Positions 43,225-52,358 of a stretch of DNA of 64,000 bases are shown piece after piece; position 1 is the first letter of the stretch; each line of letters begins with the position of its first letter. A model generated the notes under the pieces. That model had not been told where the DNA came from. It searched no databases and saw nothing but the letters and a program-made list of their open reading frames with translations. Source of the stretch: Thermovenabulum sp049723235 (GTDB lineage Bacteria; Bacillota; Thermosediminibacteria; Thermosediminibacterales; Thermosediminibacteraceae). Location: assembly GCF_049723235.1 (NCBI RefSeq), contig NZ_JBNARB010000002.1, positions 62,001 through 126,000 on the forward strand, in the 5' to 3' direction. The position numbers were made by a program, and so were the translations under genes.

Positions 43225-45153
43225 TTATCTATCGAAAGCCTTCCTTTTTCCAAGTTGAAACAGTAAAACACCGGCTCCTATAACAATCCCGATTAAATCG
43301 GTCAATCCCCCCGGCTTCATCAAAAGTAAACCTGCGATCATCATCAAAACTCTTTCAATATTATTGAGGGGTTTTAAAAGATAACCTTCAAAGGAAGACG
43401 CAACAAAAGTAACACCAATAAGAGCTGTAACAAGTGATGTTATAATCGAAACAGCATTGCTGCCGATGCCGAGAAGTACGGGATTATATACGTACATAAA
43501 GGGCACTATAAAGCCTGCTATAGCCAGTTTAAAACCTTCGAGCCCGGTCTTATACATATCACCTCCGGATATACCCGCTGCTGCATAGGCTGCCAGTGCT
43601 ACAGGAGGTGTAATATTCGCCAGCATGGCGTAATAAAATACGAAGAAGTGGGATACGAAAGGTTTAACACCCAGTTTCAAAAGTGCCGGCACCGCCATAT
43701 TAGCCGTTAAAAGGTAAGCAGGAATTGAAGGCATCCCAACTCCCAGTATAATACATGCTATCATTGTAAATACCAGTGTCAGGAACAAATTGCCTCCCGA
43801 AAGGGAAATAATAGCACCTGCAATTTTGGAGCCAAGTCCCGTCAGTGTAGAAATACCAACAACAATACCTACAACAGCACAGGTTACCGCAACGCTTAAA
43901 GAACCCTTCGCACCGGACTCTAAAGCCTCTAATATTTTCGACAGATTCATTTTATTCTTCGGCGTCAGCCAGCTGACGGGCACCGTTAGGAGGATGCCGA
44001 AAAAGGCTGCAAAGGTAGGAGTATAACCTTTTACGAGAAGGTAAACCAGTACAATCAATGGTATTAAAAGGAAAAACTTTTCTTTAAAAATTTTGCTTAA
44101 GCTCGGTACATCCTTTTTGTCCAATCCCCTTAAATCCATTCGAACCGCTCTGAAATAAACCGTTATAAAAACTCCAAAATAGTAAAGCAATGCGGGAATA
44201 ATAGCCGCGTACATTATATTGACATACTTTACCCCAAGGATTTCCGCCATAATAAAAGCTGCCGCACCCATTACCGGAGGCAGGATTTGCCCACCGGTAG
44301 AAGCTGCTGCTTCCACGCCACCGGCAAATTCAGGGGTATATCCTATCTTTTTCATAAGGGGTATAGTAAAAGTTCCCGTTGTAACCACATTTGCCACCGC
44401 AGAACCGTTTACGGAACCCATTAAAGCACTGGAAAGTACAGCAACCTGAGCGGGTCCACCCCTTTTATCCCCGGCTATGGCGAGGGCTATCTCGGTGATG
44501 AAATCGCCAACCCCGGATTTTAACAGGAAAGAGCCAAATATTACAAAAAGAATTAAATACTGAGCCGATACTCCTATGGGCGTACCGAAAATACCTTCCG
44601 TTGTCAGGTACATATATTCAATTATTTCTGGAATCGAAAAACCTTTATGGGAAAAATACCCGCTGAGCAGGTTACCCGTCAATCCGTAAAGTAAAAATAT
44701 CACGGCAAGCACGGGAAGAACCAGTCCTGTTACCCTTCTTCCCGCTTCCAGCACTAAGATTACCAGCAAAATCCCAACCATAATATCAATGCTGGTAGGC
44801 ATACCCGCCCGGTTCACTATCTCATGAAAATTTGTCTTTAAATAAAGGTAGGGTATAATGCTCGCAACAATGAAAAGCGCATCTATAAATTTTGTAAAGA
44901 CATTTTCTTTGGAGCTCATGGGATAGAGGAAGAATATAAGGACAAGCATAAAGCTTACGTGAATTGACCTGTGAATTATTGCTGTAGGGGTTCCGTGCCA
45001 GGAAGTATAAAGGTGATACAATGCCATTGCTATTGCTATTATTGATACCAGCTTTTTTAAATTTCCCTTTAAATCCCTGGTCCTTTCCGTTTTATCGTAT
45101 TTTTTTATGGTTTCCTGTATTTGATTTTCATTAATTACCTGTTTGTCGCTCAT
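43225..45153 (-). CDS. TRAP transporter fused permease (DctQ-DctM, TAXI type)
   Basis: A 642-residue protein with a 4-helix small-subunit region (~35-140) fused to the DctM large permease (~150-620). SSALMGSVNGSAVANVVTTG, AAASTGGQILPPVMGAAAFIM and ANITPPVALAAYAAAGISGG are hallmark DctM segments. With the TAXI binding protein upstream it forms a sodium-driven uptake system for an organic acid or amino acid such as glutamate-like solutes. In one operon with DUF1850 and TAXI genes. Confidence 0.94.
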   Translation of the reverse strand: MSDKQVINENQIQETIKKYDKTERTRDLKGNLKKLVSIIAIAMALYHLYTSWHGTPTAIIHRSIHVSFMLVLIFFLYPMSSKENVFTKFIDALFIVASIIPYLYLKTNFHEIVNRAGMPTSIDIMVGILLVILVLEAGRRVTGLVLPVLAVIFLLYGLTGNLLSGYFSHKGFSIPEIIEYMYLTTEGIFGTPIGVSAQYLILFVIFGSFLLKSGVGDFITEIALAIAGDKRGGPAQVAVLSSALMGSVNGSAVANVVTTGTFTIPLMKKIGYTPEFAGGVEAAASTGGQILPPVMGAAAFIMAEILGVKYVNIMYAAIIPALLYYFGVFITVYFRAVRMDLRGLDKKDVPSLSKIFKEKFFLLIPLIVLVYLLVKGYTPTFAAFFGILLTVPVSWLTPKNKMNLSKILEALESGAKGSLSVAVTCAVVGIVVGISTLTGLGSKIAGAIISLSGGNLFLTLVFTMIACIILGVGMPSIPAYLLTANMAVPALLKLGVKPFVSHFFVFYYAMLANITPPVALAAYAAAGISGGDMYKTGLEGFKLAIAGFIVPFMYVYNPVLLGIGSNAVSIITSLVTALIGVTFVASSFEGYLLKPLNNIERVLMMIAGLLLMKPGGLTDLIGIVIGAGVLLFQLGKRKAFDR

Positions 45154-45177
45154 AAAAAAATCTCCTCCAGAACAAAA

Positions 45178-45645
45178 TTAGTTGAAAAGTTTCCCTGCCC
45201 GAATCCTTATGACTGCATTATCTTTAAAAACATTTACCAGGTTTATCTTTTTGCTGCCGATTTTCAGGTAATGGGGTGAAATCTTCGAAAGCTTTATATC
45301 CAAAAATTCAAATTCCTTATCTACTTTATCGTAAACTATAAAACCGTCTTTTATTTCCACCTTCCATCCATCTTCAATGCTCGAGGGAACACCGGGGCCA
45401 ATGGAAGCCACTTTCATGGTTTTTAACACTAATTTTCCCCTTTTGATCTCGAAAATATCCTCCCAGGGCTGTTTTTCACTGGAGTGCACAAAAATAATCG
45501 AAAAAGTATTACTAAAGGAAGGTATTCTTACAGTTTTTTCATTAGATGAAATAACGATAAAATATAGGCTGTTTGAGATAAAGACTATAATTAAAAGTAT
45601 TAATAAAAATATAAAAACCCATGCTTTTCTTCTCATTTTATGCAT
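45178..45645 (-). CDS. DUF1850 domain protein, TRAP-associated
   Basis: A 155-residue protein with an N-terminal membrane helix (WVFIFLLILLIIVFISNSLYF abbreviated: residues ~9-29) and an external DUF1850 domain (FSIIFVHSSEKQPWEDIFEI). DUF1850 genes are regularly found between TAXI binding protein and fused permease genes, exactly as here. Role unknown; probably an accessory of the transporter. The ribosome binding site is poor. Confidence 0.85.
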   Translation of the reverse strand: MHKMRRKAWVFIFLLILLIIVFISNSLYFIVISSNEKTVRIPSFSNTFSIIFVHSSEKQPWEDIFEIKRGKLVLKTMKVASIGPGVPSSIEDGWKVEIKDGFIVYDKVDKEFEFLDIKLSKISPHYLKIGSKKINLVNVFKDNAVIRIRAGKLFN

Positions 45646-45651
45646 TTAGAT

Positions 45652-45683
45652 AGAGAGCAGTTAAATTGCTTTAACTGCTCTCT
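45652..45683 (-). other. Hairpin between TAXI gene and DUF1850 gene
   Basis: AGAGAGCAGTTAAA-GCAA-TTTAACTGCTCTCT, a 14-base-pair perfect stem without a T tail on the minus strand. Such stems after binding-protein genes commonly protect the mRNA so that more binding protein than permease is made. Confidence 0.65.
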
Positions 45684-45697
45684 TTACCTCCTGTTTT

Positions 45698-46705
45698 TTA
45701 TTTAATTAAGCCCTTTTCTTTGTAGAATTTCTCCACTCCAGGATGCAAAGGTATTACCATATGTTCAGTAGCCCTTTCCAAGGTTACATCCTTTAAGGCT
45801 GAGTGGGATTGTTTTACCGTTTCCCAGTTGTCAAACATTGTTTTTACTAAATTATATGCCATATCCTCGGACATATCTTTGTTTACTACAAGATAGTTCT
45901 TCAAAGCTACGGTCTTTACAGGTGCGTCCACACCCTTGTATGTTCCTGCCGGAATCTCCGCTTCAAAGTAGATGGGGTACTCCTGCTTTAATTTTTCAAT
46001 TATTTCCGGAGCTATCGGTATAATCTTTATATCCTTGGTAGTGGCAAGCTCGGTTATGGCCGCAACGGGAAGTCCGCCCGTAATAAATCCCGCATCGATG
46101 TTACCGTTTGACAGCTGCTCGCAGGTCTCCGCATAGCTTAAATAATCTGCTTTTGCCAGGTCATTGTAGGTCATACCGGCGGCCTTTAATATACCGCGGG
46201 CGTTGAACTCGGTTCCGCTGCCGGGTGCACCCACACCCACCCTTTTACCTTTTAAATCGTATACGCTGTTAATTTTGCTGTCCTTTCTGGTTATAAGCTG
46301 TACGTAGTTGTCGTGCAAGGAAGCAAAGCCCAGAACATTTGCCAGCGGTTCCTTGAACATTTCCTGCCCTTTACTGGCAAGGTATGCCACATCGCTCATG
46401 GTAAAAGCAATCTGGGCTTTATTTTCATTTATCATCCTCAGGTTTACCACGGAAGCCGCGGTGGAAGAGTTCGTGACATTAATACCGGAAATTTTCTCAT
46501 TCCACAAGGAAGCTAAAGCGCTGGCAATAACGTGGTAAGGTCCGCCCGCTCCTCCGGATGCAAAGGTAATTTCCGTTTTTTGAGCTGGAGCGGAATTTGT
46601 CGAACTGTTTTGAGTTCCCGAATTCTGCTTTGCTCCACAACCGCTAAGAGAAAATATAATCAGAGAAAATACCATTAAAAGCGGTAAAACTTTTTTAAGG
46701 TTCAA
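45698..46705 (-). CDS. TAXI-family TRAP transporter solute-binding lipoprotein
   Basis: A 335-residue binding protein starting at TTG 46705 (GGGGG ten bases upstream; the ATG frame from 46753 begins inside an inverted repeat). The lipoprotein signal ends FSLSGCG (Cys23). TAXI motifs: FASGGAGGPYHVIASALA, GVGAPGSGTEFNARGIL and NIDAGFITGGLPVAAI. Delivers its ligand to the DctQM permease. The start region is folded into a long inverted repeat, implying translational control. Confidence 0.9.
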   Translation of the reverse strand: MNLKKVLPLLMVFSLIIFSLSGCGAKQNSGTQNSSTNSAPAQKTEITFASGGAGGPYHVIASALASLWNEKISGINVTNSSTAASVVNLRMINENKAQIAFTMSDVAYLASKGQEMFKEPLANVLGFASLHDNYVQLITRKDSKINSVYDLKGKRVGVGAPGSGTEFNARGILKAAGMTYNDLAKADYLSYAETCEQLSNGNIDAGFITGGLPVAAITELATTKDIKIIPIAPEIIEKLKQEYPIYFEAEIPAGTYKGVDAPVKTVALKNYLVVNKDMSEDMAYNLVKTMFDNWETVKQSHSALKDVTLERATEHMVIPLHPGVEKFYKEKGLIK

Positions 46706-46710
46706 AATAT

Positions 46711-46766
46711 ACGACCCCCTTTTTTGAATATTTATCCTATCATTTAATATCAAAAAAGGAGGTCGT
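46711..46766 (-). promoter_or_regulatory. Long inverted repeat covering the ribosome binding site of the TAXI gene
   Basis: Arms 46711-46732 and 46746-46766 are complementary over about 20 bases (one mismatch, one bulge; ACGACC-CCTTTTTTGA core) with a 13-base loop. The downstream arm contains the GGGGG Shine-Dalgarno sequence. The stem would hide it in the mRNA; no T run follows, so it is not a simple terminator. It could also be bound as DNA. Confidence 0.7.
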
Positions 46767-46832
46767 TCGTAAATAATATTTAAATAAATACCTATTTTTG
46801 TTAAATGAACAATACGAAAATTGAAATGAAAT

Positions 46833-47573
46833 TTATATATTCAAAATCGATTTCAATTCATTGGCTTTGGTTTTTGAGACAGGTATTTCTATACCCTCGC
46901 AGCCGCTCAATTTTATTAAATAGGTATTATTAAACCAGGGTATTATTTCCCTTATTTTTTTTAGATTTATTATGTAGCTTTTATGCACCCTGAAAAAGCA
47001 GGAATTTTTTAACCTTTCCTCAATATTTTTTAGAGAGTATAAGGATTTATAAACACCGCCTGCAGTCTTTATTATGGAATTTCTACCCTCGGCTTCGATG
47101 TAAATAATTTCATCGATATCGACAAAAATCAATTTCGAATCCGATTTTACAGGGAGTTTTTTTACCTCATCAAACTTTTTCCCGGGCCCTGCCGCTTCAA
47201 CTTCAATATTTCTTCTAATTTTTTCTATAGTTTTTTTAAGCCTTTCTTCGCTGAAGGGTTTTAACACGTAATCCAGTGCATTTAGTTCAAAGGCTTTAAC
47301 CGCATATTCATCGTATGCAGTAGTAAAGACGATTTTTATATCCTCGTCAATAGATAAAAGGCTTTTTGCAATTTCCAGCCCATTTAAATCATTTAATTTT
47401 ATATCGAGAAAAACAATATCGGGGTCCAGTTTTTTTATGGCATTTAAGGCTTTTTGCCCGGAATTGATAATTCCTATTACCTTAATACTTTTATCCACCT
47501 TTTTTAAAAGGTATTTCAGCTCTATTGCAGAATACTCTTCATCTTCAACTATTAACGCCTTCAACCGCATCAC
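46833..47573 (-). CDS. LytTR-family response regulator
   Basis: A 246-residue regulator. Receiver domain (~1-120) with ALIVEDEE, phosphoacceptor in DIVFLDIKLND and FTTAYDEYAVKAF; LytTR DNA-binding domain (~140-246) with IEAEGRNSIIKT and FRVHKSYIINLKKI. Overlaps the sensor kinase gene by 29 bases. Placed just upstream of the TRAP operon, which is the probable target. Confidence 0.93.
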   Translation of the reverse strand: MMRLKALIVEDEEYSAIELKYLLKKVDKSIKVIGIINSGQKALNAIKKLDPDIVFLDIKLNDLNGLEIAKSLLSIDEDIKIVFTTAYDEYAVKAFELNALDYVLKPFSEERLKKTIEKIRRNIEVEAAGPGKKFDEVKKLPVKSDSKLIFVDIDEIIYIEAEGRNSIIKTAGGVYKSLYSLKNIEERLKNSCFFRVHKSYIINLKKIREIIPWFNNTYLIKLSGCEGIEIPVSKTKANELKSILNI

Positions 47574-49251
47574 CCCTCACCCGTATTATCACCGATGTGC
47601 CCCTTTGCTTTTTGCTGTAAATATTAAACTGAATATTGCTCCCGTAGAAATATCTAAACCTTTTGTAAACTGATTCCAGGCCAAAACTGCTTTTCGGGAA
47701 ATCATGAGAATTTAACTTTTTTAAAAGTTCCTCTTCAATGCCCACACCGTCGTCCTTAACGCAGATCAAAAATCCTTTACGAATCCCCTTTATTATTACC
47801 GCCACATGTCCCCCTTCTTCCTTTGGAAGGATTCCGTGCTGTATGGCGTTCTCCACCAGAGGCTGCAGAGTAAGCGGCGGTATTTTGAAATTCACACTCT
47901 CATCCTTGGCAAAAGTGATTTTCAATTTGTTTTTAAACCTTTCTTTTTCCAGCGCCACATAGGATTTAACGTGCTCCAGTTCCTCATCGATATCTATGAG
48001 AACATCCTTTTTATTCAGATTCTTCCTGTAGAAATTCGACAGGTGATTAATAAGTTTTCGCGCCTTAAAAGGCTTTAACCGGCACAGAACGGAAATGGTA
48101 TTCAGACAATTAAATAAAAAATGCGGGTTTATTTGATTTTGCAGCACCTTTATTTGAGTCAAAGCGAGAATCTTATTTTGTTCTTCAATCATGCTCAGCT
48201 CAAGCTGGGTTGAAAATAACTGCGCAAGCCCCAATCCCAGTTCCACATCCGTTTCGCTTATTGAGTTTTCCGCACACCTGTATAATTTCAAAGTCCCGAT
48301 TATGTTGTCCTTTATTTTTAAAGGAAGAACAATCGCCGACTGAAGTTTGCATTCGGGAAATTTACAGTCTATTTCCCCCTTACTTTTGCTTACCACATAG
48401 GTGCCTTCCTGAATTACCTTTTTTGTAAGGTTTGTCAACAACGGCCCCCCGGAAGCATGATGGTCCGACCCCACTCCGAGATGGCAAAGTACTTCCTTTT
48501 CATCGGTGATGGCTATTGCGTCAAAATCCGTCATATTAAAAATAATCTCTCCTGCTTTTTTTGCCGTATCCCTGTTTAATCCCTTTCTTAAAATAGGCAG
48601 GGTACGGTTTGCAATATTAAGACAGAGTTTTGCCTGATAGGCCTGTAACTTTTCCTTTTCTGTAAAAATGGAATCGATAATCGCTATGAAAATGGCAAGA
48701 CCTACGGCATTCACAACGGTCATGGGAATCCAGATGACTTTAACCACCGCCAAGGCTTTGGCAAAGGGCCTGGAAAAGATGAGCACCATTATTTTCCTCA
48801 GGGATTCGCAAATTACCCCGAGGACAATTCCGTAAACCCATTTATTGCGTTTATCCTTGGCAATGTAATAGGAATAACCGGAAATCACCCCTTCAATAAT
48901 AGTGGAAATGCTGCAGGCTTTCAAGGTAAAATCCGCATTCCCTATGGATAGCCTGTGAATAACCGAAATTACTGCGGCTCCTATTCCCACCACCGGCCCG
49001 CCGTACAGCCCTCCCGACGCCACCCCAATAATTCGGGTATTTACCAAGGAGCCTTCGTAATTTATGCTGAAATAATTCCCCATCATGCCGATAATCCCGA
49101 ATATTGTAATAAGTAATAGGTTTCCTTTAAAAGATTTTTCGTTCTGGGTAATAAGCTTGGTAAAGGTTTTCGATTTGGATAAAAGGTAAATTATTATAAT
49201 AAAAAGGCCCAGTTTGTTCAGTAAATTGTATATTAAACTGAATATTATCAT
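47545..49251 (-). CDS. LytS-family sensor histidine kinase (5TM-GAF-HisKA_7TM type)
   Basis: A 568-residue kinase. Residues ~1-200 hold the 5TMR-LYT membrane domain (GGLYGGPVVGIGAAVISVIHRL core), ~215-350 a GAF domain (IVLPLKIKDNIIGTLKLY), then QINPHFLFNCLNTIS with the phosphorylated His, and the ATPase domain PPLTLQPLVENAIQHGI, VKDDGVGIEEELL. Similar pairs sense pyruvate or other small acids (e.g. YpdA, BtsS, LytS in Staphylococcus), so sensing of a TRAP substrate is plausible. Confidence 0.93.
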   Translation of the reverse strand: MIIFSLIYNLLNKLGLFIIIIYLLSKSKTFTKLITQNEKSFKGNLLLITIFGIIGMMGNYFSINYEGSLVNTRIIGVASGGLYGGPVVGIGAAVISVIHRLSIGNADFTLKACSISTIIEGVISGYSYYIAKDKRNKWVYGIVLGVICESLRKIMVLIFSRPFAKALAVVKVIWIPMTVVNAVGLAIFIAIIDSIFTEKEKLQAYQAKLCLNIANRTLPILRKGLNRDTAKKAGEIIFNMTDFDAIAITDEKEVLCHLGVGSDHHASGGPLLTNLTKKVIQEGTYVVSKSKGEIDCKFPECKLQSAIVLPLKIKDNIIGTLKLYRCAENSISETDVELGLGLAQLFSTQLELSMIEEQNKILALTQIKVLQNQINPHFLFNCLNTISVLCRLKPFKARKLINHLSNFYRKNLNKKDVLIDIDEELEHVKSYVALEKERFKNKLKITFAKDESVNFKIPPLTLQPLVENAIQHGILPKEEGGHVAVIIKGIRKGFLICVKDDGVGIEEELLKKLNSHDFPKSSFGLESVYKRFRYFYGSNIQFNIYSKKQRGTSVIIRVRGDAVEGVNS

Positions 49252-49284
49252 TTATTACCACCTTTTTCTTTTTTTCAAAAAAAT

Positions 49285-49321
49285 AACCCTCTATAATAGC
49301 TTAATTTCTACCATAGAGGGT
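49285..49321 (-). terminator. Terminator after uppP
   Basis: Minus strand ACCCTCTAT...ATAGAGGGTT followed by ATTTTTTTG. Confidence 0.85.
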
Positions 49322-49334
49322 GTTATTAATTTTT

Positions 49335-50144
49335 TCACTTTAAATAACCGCTTAAAACCAGGAAAAGCATCACAATTCCAAATATAATTCTGTAATAAGC
49401 AAAGGGCTTAAGGGAGCGGTTAGAAACATAAGAAAGGAATTTATCGATAGCAATCAGGGCAACGACAAAGGATACTAAAAATCCTGCCCCCAGCGCCTGC
49501 CACTCCAGGACCCCCATAGTACCTATCCCCTTTAGAAGGGAAAAAAGGGATGCCGCAATCATCGTGGGTATTGCCAGGAAAAAGGAAAACTCCGCCGCAC
49601 CCTTTAAAGAAAGGCCGGCAGCAAGGCCACCCATTATCGTAGAAGCCGACCGGGACATTCCGGGAAAAAGGGCAAGGCATTGAGCTATCCCTATTAAAAG
49701 CGACTGCCCGAAACCGGCTTTTTCTATCTCGTTTAACCCGTACCTGCCAAAGGCATTCTCCACAAGAATCATGAGAACTCCACCGATTACCAGAGCAATT
49801 GCTACTGTAAAGGAAGAAAAAAGATAGGTTTCAATATAATCGTTTAAGAGCACCCCCAGCAATGCAGAAGGAATGAAGGCTATAAAAATATTAGACCACA
49901 GGCGAAAACCGCTCTTTCCCGGGGCTAAGTTTAAAAGGGATTTAAAAATTTTTTCCCGGTAATAGAAAATTACTGCTAAAATAGCCCCTAACTGGATAAC
50001 TATTTCAAAGGTGATGTGGAAACTCGCCCCTTTAAAATTCAAAAAATCTCCTGCGATTATAAGATGACCTGTGGAAGATACGGGTAGAAACTCCGTCAGT
50101 CCTTCCACAATACCCATTATTATTGCCTTAATTATCAGCGACAT
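49335..50144 (-). CDS. uppP: Undecaprenyl-diphosphatase (BacA/UppP)
   Basis: A 269-residue membrane enzyme that recycles undecaprenyl pyrophosphate to the phosphate for cell-wall synthesis and confers bacitracin tolerance. GIVEGLTEFLPVSSTGHL and LFPGMSRSASTIMGG are the two active-site motifs. About eight membrane helices. It starts four bases after the phosphoribosyltransferase gene, so the two are co-transcribed. Confidence 0.96.
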   Translation of the reverse strand: MSLIIKAIIMGIVEGLTEFLPVSSTGHLIIAGDFLNFKGASFHITFEIVIQLGAILAVIFYYREKIFKSLLNLAPGKSGFRLWSNIFIAFIPSALLGVLLNDYIETYLFSSFTVAIALVIGGVLMILVENAFGRYGLNEIEKAGFGQSLLIGIAQCLALFPGMSRSASTIMGGLAAGLSLKGAAEFSFFLAIPTMIAASLFSLLKGIGTMGVLEWQALGAGFLVSFVVALIAIDKFLSYVSNRSLKPFAYYRIIFGIVMLFLVLSGYLK

Positions 50145-50148
50145 ATTC

Positions 50149-50787
50149 TTACCTCTTTTCCGTATTTTTTAAGATATTTATTACTTCCTCGTCTTCCACC
50201 TGGGAAAAATCTTCGTAAAACTGACCAACGGCATAAAAAGGCTCTTTCGAATAAATAAAATAAAGCTCATCGCAAATCCTTCTAAAATCCTCCACCGAAT
50301 CCGGAGCGATAACCGGAACCGCAACAACTATCCTTTCTGCATTCAGTTTTTTCAAAAATTCTACGGCTGCCCTTACCGTAAAACCGGTGGCGATACCGTC
50401 ATCGACAATTATCGCTTTTTTTCCTTCCAAGGAATCGTAAGAGTCCTTCCCGCGAAATTTAAGCAAGTTTTCCTTTATCTTTTCCAATTTAAGTTTTGCT
50501 TCCCTTTCCAGATAAGACCTCTTAATACCGTACCTCCTTACCGCTTCTTCGTAAACAAAAAGTGTCCCATCGGGAGCCACAGCACCTACCGCAAATTCCT
50601 CATTAAAAGGAGCCCCAACTTTCTTGGTAACAACCACATCCAGGGCAAGAGAAAGCTCCTCTGCCAGTACGCCACCTACTACCACCCCGCCCCGGGGAAT
50701 AGCAAAAATAACAGCCTTTTCATCCTTTTTATAATGGGAAAGCAGTTTTGCCAGTCTTTTCCCCGCGTCAATTCTGTCCTTCAGCAC
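50149..50787 (-). CDS. Phosphoribosyltransferase-family protein
   Basis: A 212-residue type I phosphoribosyltransferase. AIPRGGVVVGGVLAEEL and the PRPP loop KAIIVDDGIATGFTVRA are clear; KKVGAPFNEEFAVGAVAPDG matches the group often found as stand-alone or fused to hydrolases. Substrate unknown. It is divergent from ndk and co-transcribed with uppP. Confidence 0.88.
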   Translation of the reverse strand: MLKDRIDAGKRLAKLLSHYKKDEKAVIFAIPRGGVVVGGVLAEELSLALDVVVTKKVGAPFNEEFAVGAVAPDGTLFVYEEAVRRYGIKRSYLEREAKLKLEKIKENLLKFRGKDSYDSLEGKKAIIVDDGIATGFTVRAAVEFLKKLNAERIVVAVPVIAPDSVEDFRRICDELYFIYSKEPFYAVGQFYEDFSQVEDEEVINILKNTEKR

Positions 50788-50804
50788 CTATATTCCCTTC
50801 TTTC

Positions 50805-50833
50805 TTGATGAAATGCAAAATCTTTTATAAAAT
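50805..50833 (+). promoter_or_regulatory. Probable promoter of ndk
   Basis: TTGATG (50805-50810), 17-base spacer, TAAAAT (50828-50833), about 60 bases upstream of the ndk ATG. Confidence 0.55.
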
Positions 50834-50891
50834 AATTTTTATACATAATTTCACCACAAATTGTATCCAAAAGAAGGAGGAATATTATAAT

Positions 50892-51302
50892 ATGGAAAAG
50901 ACCTTCGTAATGTTAAAACCCGATGCGGTAAAGCGAGGCCTTGTGGGAAGCATAATAAAAAGGTATGAACAAAAAGGCTTAAAAATCCTCGCCTTGAAAA
51001 TGCTTCAGGTGACCGAAGACCTGGCTGAAAAACACTATGAAGAGCACCGGGATAAACCCTTTTACCGGGAGCTCGTAAGCTTTATTACTTCGGGCCCAGT
51101 AGTAGCGATGATCCTGGAAGGGCCCGATGCTGTAAAGCTGGTCCGGCTTTTAAACGGCGCAACCAGAGTCGAAGATGCCCTACCGGGTACGATTAGGGGT
51201 GATTATGCCCTTACCACCCAGGAAAACTTAGTCCATGCATCGGACAGCAGCGAAAGTGCCCGGAGGGAAATTGCGCTGTGGTTTCCGGAATTTGCTTTTT
51301 AG
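50892..51302 (+). CDS. ndk: Nucleoside diphosphate kinase
   Basis: A 136-residue kinase that equilibrates NTP and NDP pools. MEKTFVMLKPDAVKRGL opens the family; VRLLNGATRVEDALPGTIRG and NLVHASDSSESARREI with the phosphorylated His are present. An upstream ATG at 50748 would prepend 48 residues read from the divergent gene, so 50892, preceded by AGGAGG, is chosen. Convergent with the nicotinate phosphoribosyltransferase gene, three bases apart. Confidence 0.97.
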   Translation: MEKTFVMLKPDAVKRGLVGSIIKRYEQKGLKILALKMLQVTEDLAEKHYEEHRDKPFYRELVSFITSGPVVAMILEGPDAVKLVRLLNGATRVEDALPGTIRGDYALTTQENLVHASDSSESARREIALWFPEFAF

Positions 51303-51305
51303 TAT

Positions 51306-52340
51306 CTATTTCACCCTTTTAAGTTTTGGGTTATCGATTAATCCCGGGATCCTTCCTCTTTTTGCAACGGGCACTCCGTCCACCATCTTAATATCCATGG
51401 TCATGTCAATTGGTGAGGCACCGGAGATATAGCTTCCCACTCCGAAGGCGTCGGCTCCTGCTTCCGAAAGTTCTCTTATCTTATCGGGAGTAAGTCCTCC
51501 GGAAACGAAAATCTTTACATTATTGTATCCCTTCTGGTTTAACCTCTGTCTCACCTCATTTACCAGCTCTTTTGTTACGCCTCCCCTTTCGCTGGGGGTA
51601 TCCAACCTAATCCCTTCCAGCGCACCTTTGAGAGCCTCGGCGACGTTTAAAGCCTCTTCGGCCTCATCCTTAAAGGTATCCACCAGGATTATCCTCGGTG
51701 AATCGGGAGGCATAATCTCATCATAGGCTTTTGCTACGGTCACCGTATCCCCTGCAATAAGAATTGCAGCATGAGGAATGGTTCCGGATGGCTGTCTTTT
51801 GAGTATCTTCGCAGCAAGAATGCAGCTGGCATTGCTGGCGCCTCCCACAATCGCAGCCCTCTCCATAACCGGAGCCACCGCGGGATGAACATGCCGTGCA
51901 CCGAAACAGATAAACATCTTATCCTTAGCCGCTTCCCTGCACTCCCTTGCTGCCGTGGCCCAGCCGCTGGACTGGGCGAGGATCCCGAGAAGCGCCGTTT
52001 CATATATGCCGAATTCCTCATAAGGCCCTACTATCCTCAATATTGTCTCCTTTGGATTAAAGGTTTCCCCTTCCGGAATAGCGTAAATCTCGATGTTTTT
52101 CTCTTTTAAAAGGTTTAATACCTCCTCGAGTCCGCATAAAATACCGCTTTTTCTCGCAAAAACCTCGGCAACCACCCTTTTACCTGCTACTCCTAAGTGC
52201 CGCAATATCTCCATCGTCTTAATAAAATATATATCGGTGGTAGCACCGCATTTTATTTCTTCATGGGTTGCTGAATAAAAGAGCCTTTCTTTTTCTACTT
52301 CAAAGTCCTTTACATCCTTCAAAGATTTAATTTCTTTCAT
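51306..52340 (-). CDS. Nicotinate phosphoribosyltransferase (compact type)
   Basis: A 344-residue type II phosphoribosyltransferase that makes nicotinate mononucleotide for NAD salvage. SGWATAARECREAAKDK, CFGARHVHPAVAPVME, DTFKDEAEEALNVAEAL, IRLDTPSERGG and FVSGGLTPDKIREL define the barrel and phosphate sites. It resembles the shorter, Thermoplasma-type enzymes rather than E. coli PncB. Last gene of the splB-polA-coaE-SLT run. Confidence 0.9.
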   Translation of the reverse strand: MKEIKSLKDVKDFEVEKERLFYSATHEEIKCGATTDIYFIKTMEILRHLGVAGKRVVAEVFARKSGILCGLEEVLNLLKEKNIEIYAIPEGETFNPKETILRIVGPYEEFGIYETALLGILAQSSGWATAARECREAAKDKMFICFGARHVHPAVAPVMERAAIVGGASNASCILAAKILKRQPSGTIPHAAILIAGDTVTVAKAYDEIMPPDSPRIILVDTFKDEAEEALNVAEALKGALEGIRLDTPSERGGVTKELVNEVRQRLNQKGYNNVKIFVSGGLTPDKIRELSEAGADAFGVGSYISGASPIDMTMDIKMVDGVPVAKRGRIPGLIDNPKLKRVK

Positions 52341-52358
52341 ATCATGACCTCCAAAACT

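Noticed and set aside
50748..50891. Ndk N-terminal extension
   Set aside because: Reads through the divergent gene start and promoter; the family start with AGGAGG is at 50892.
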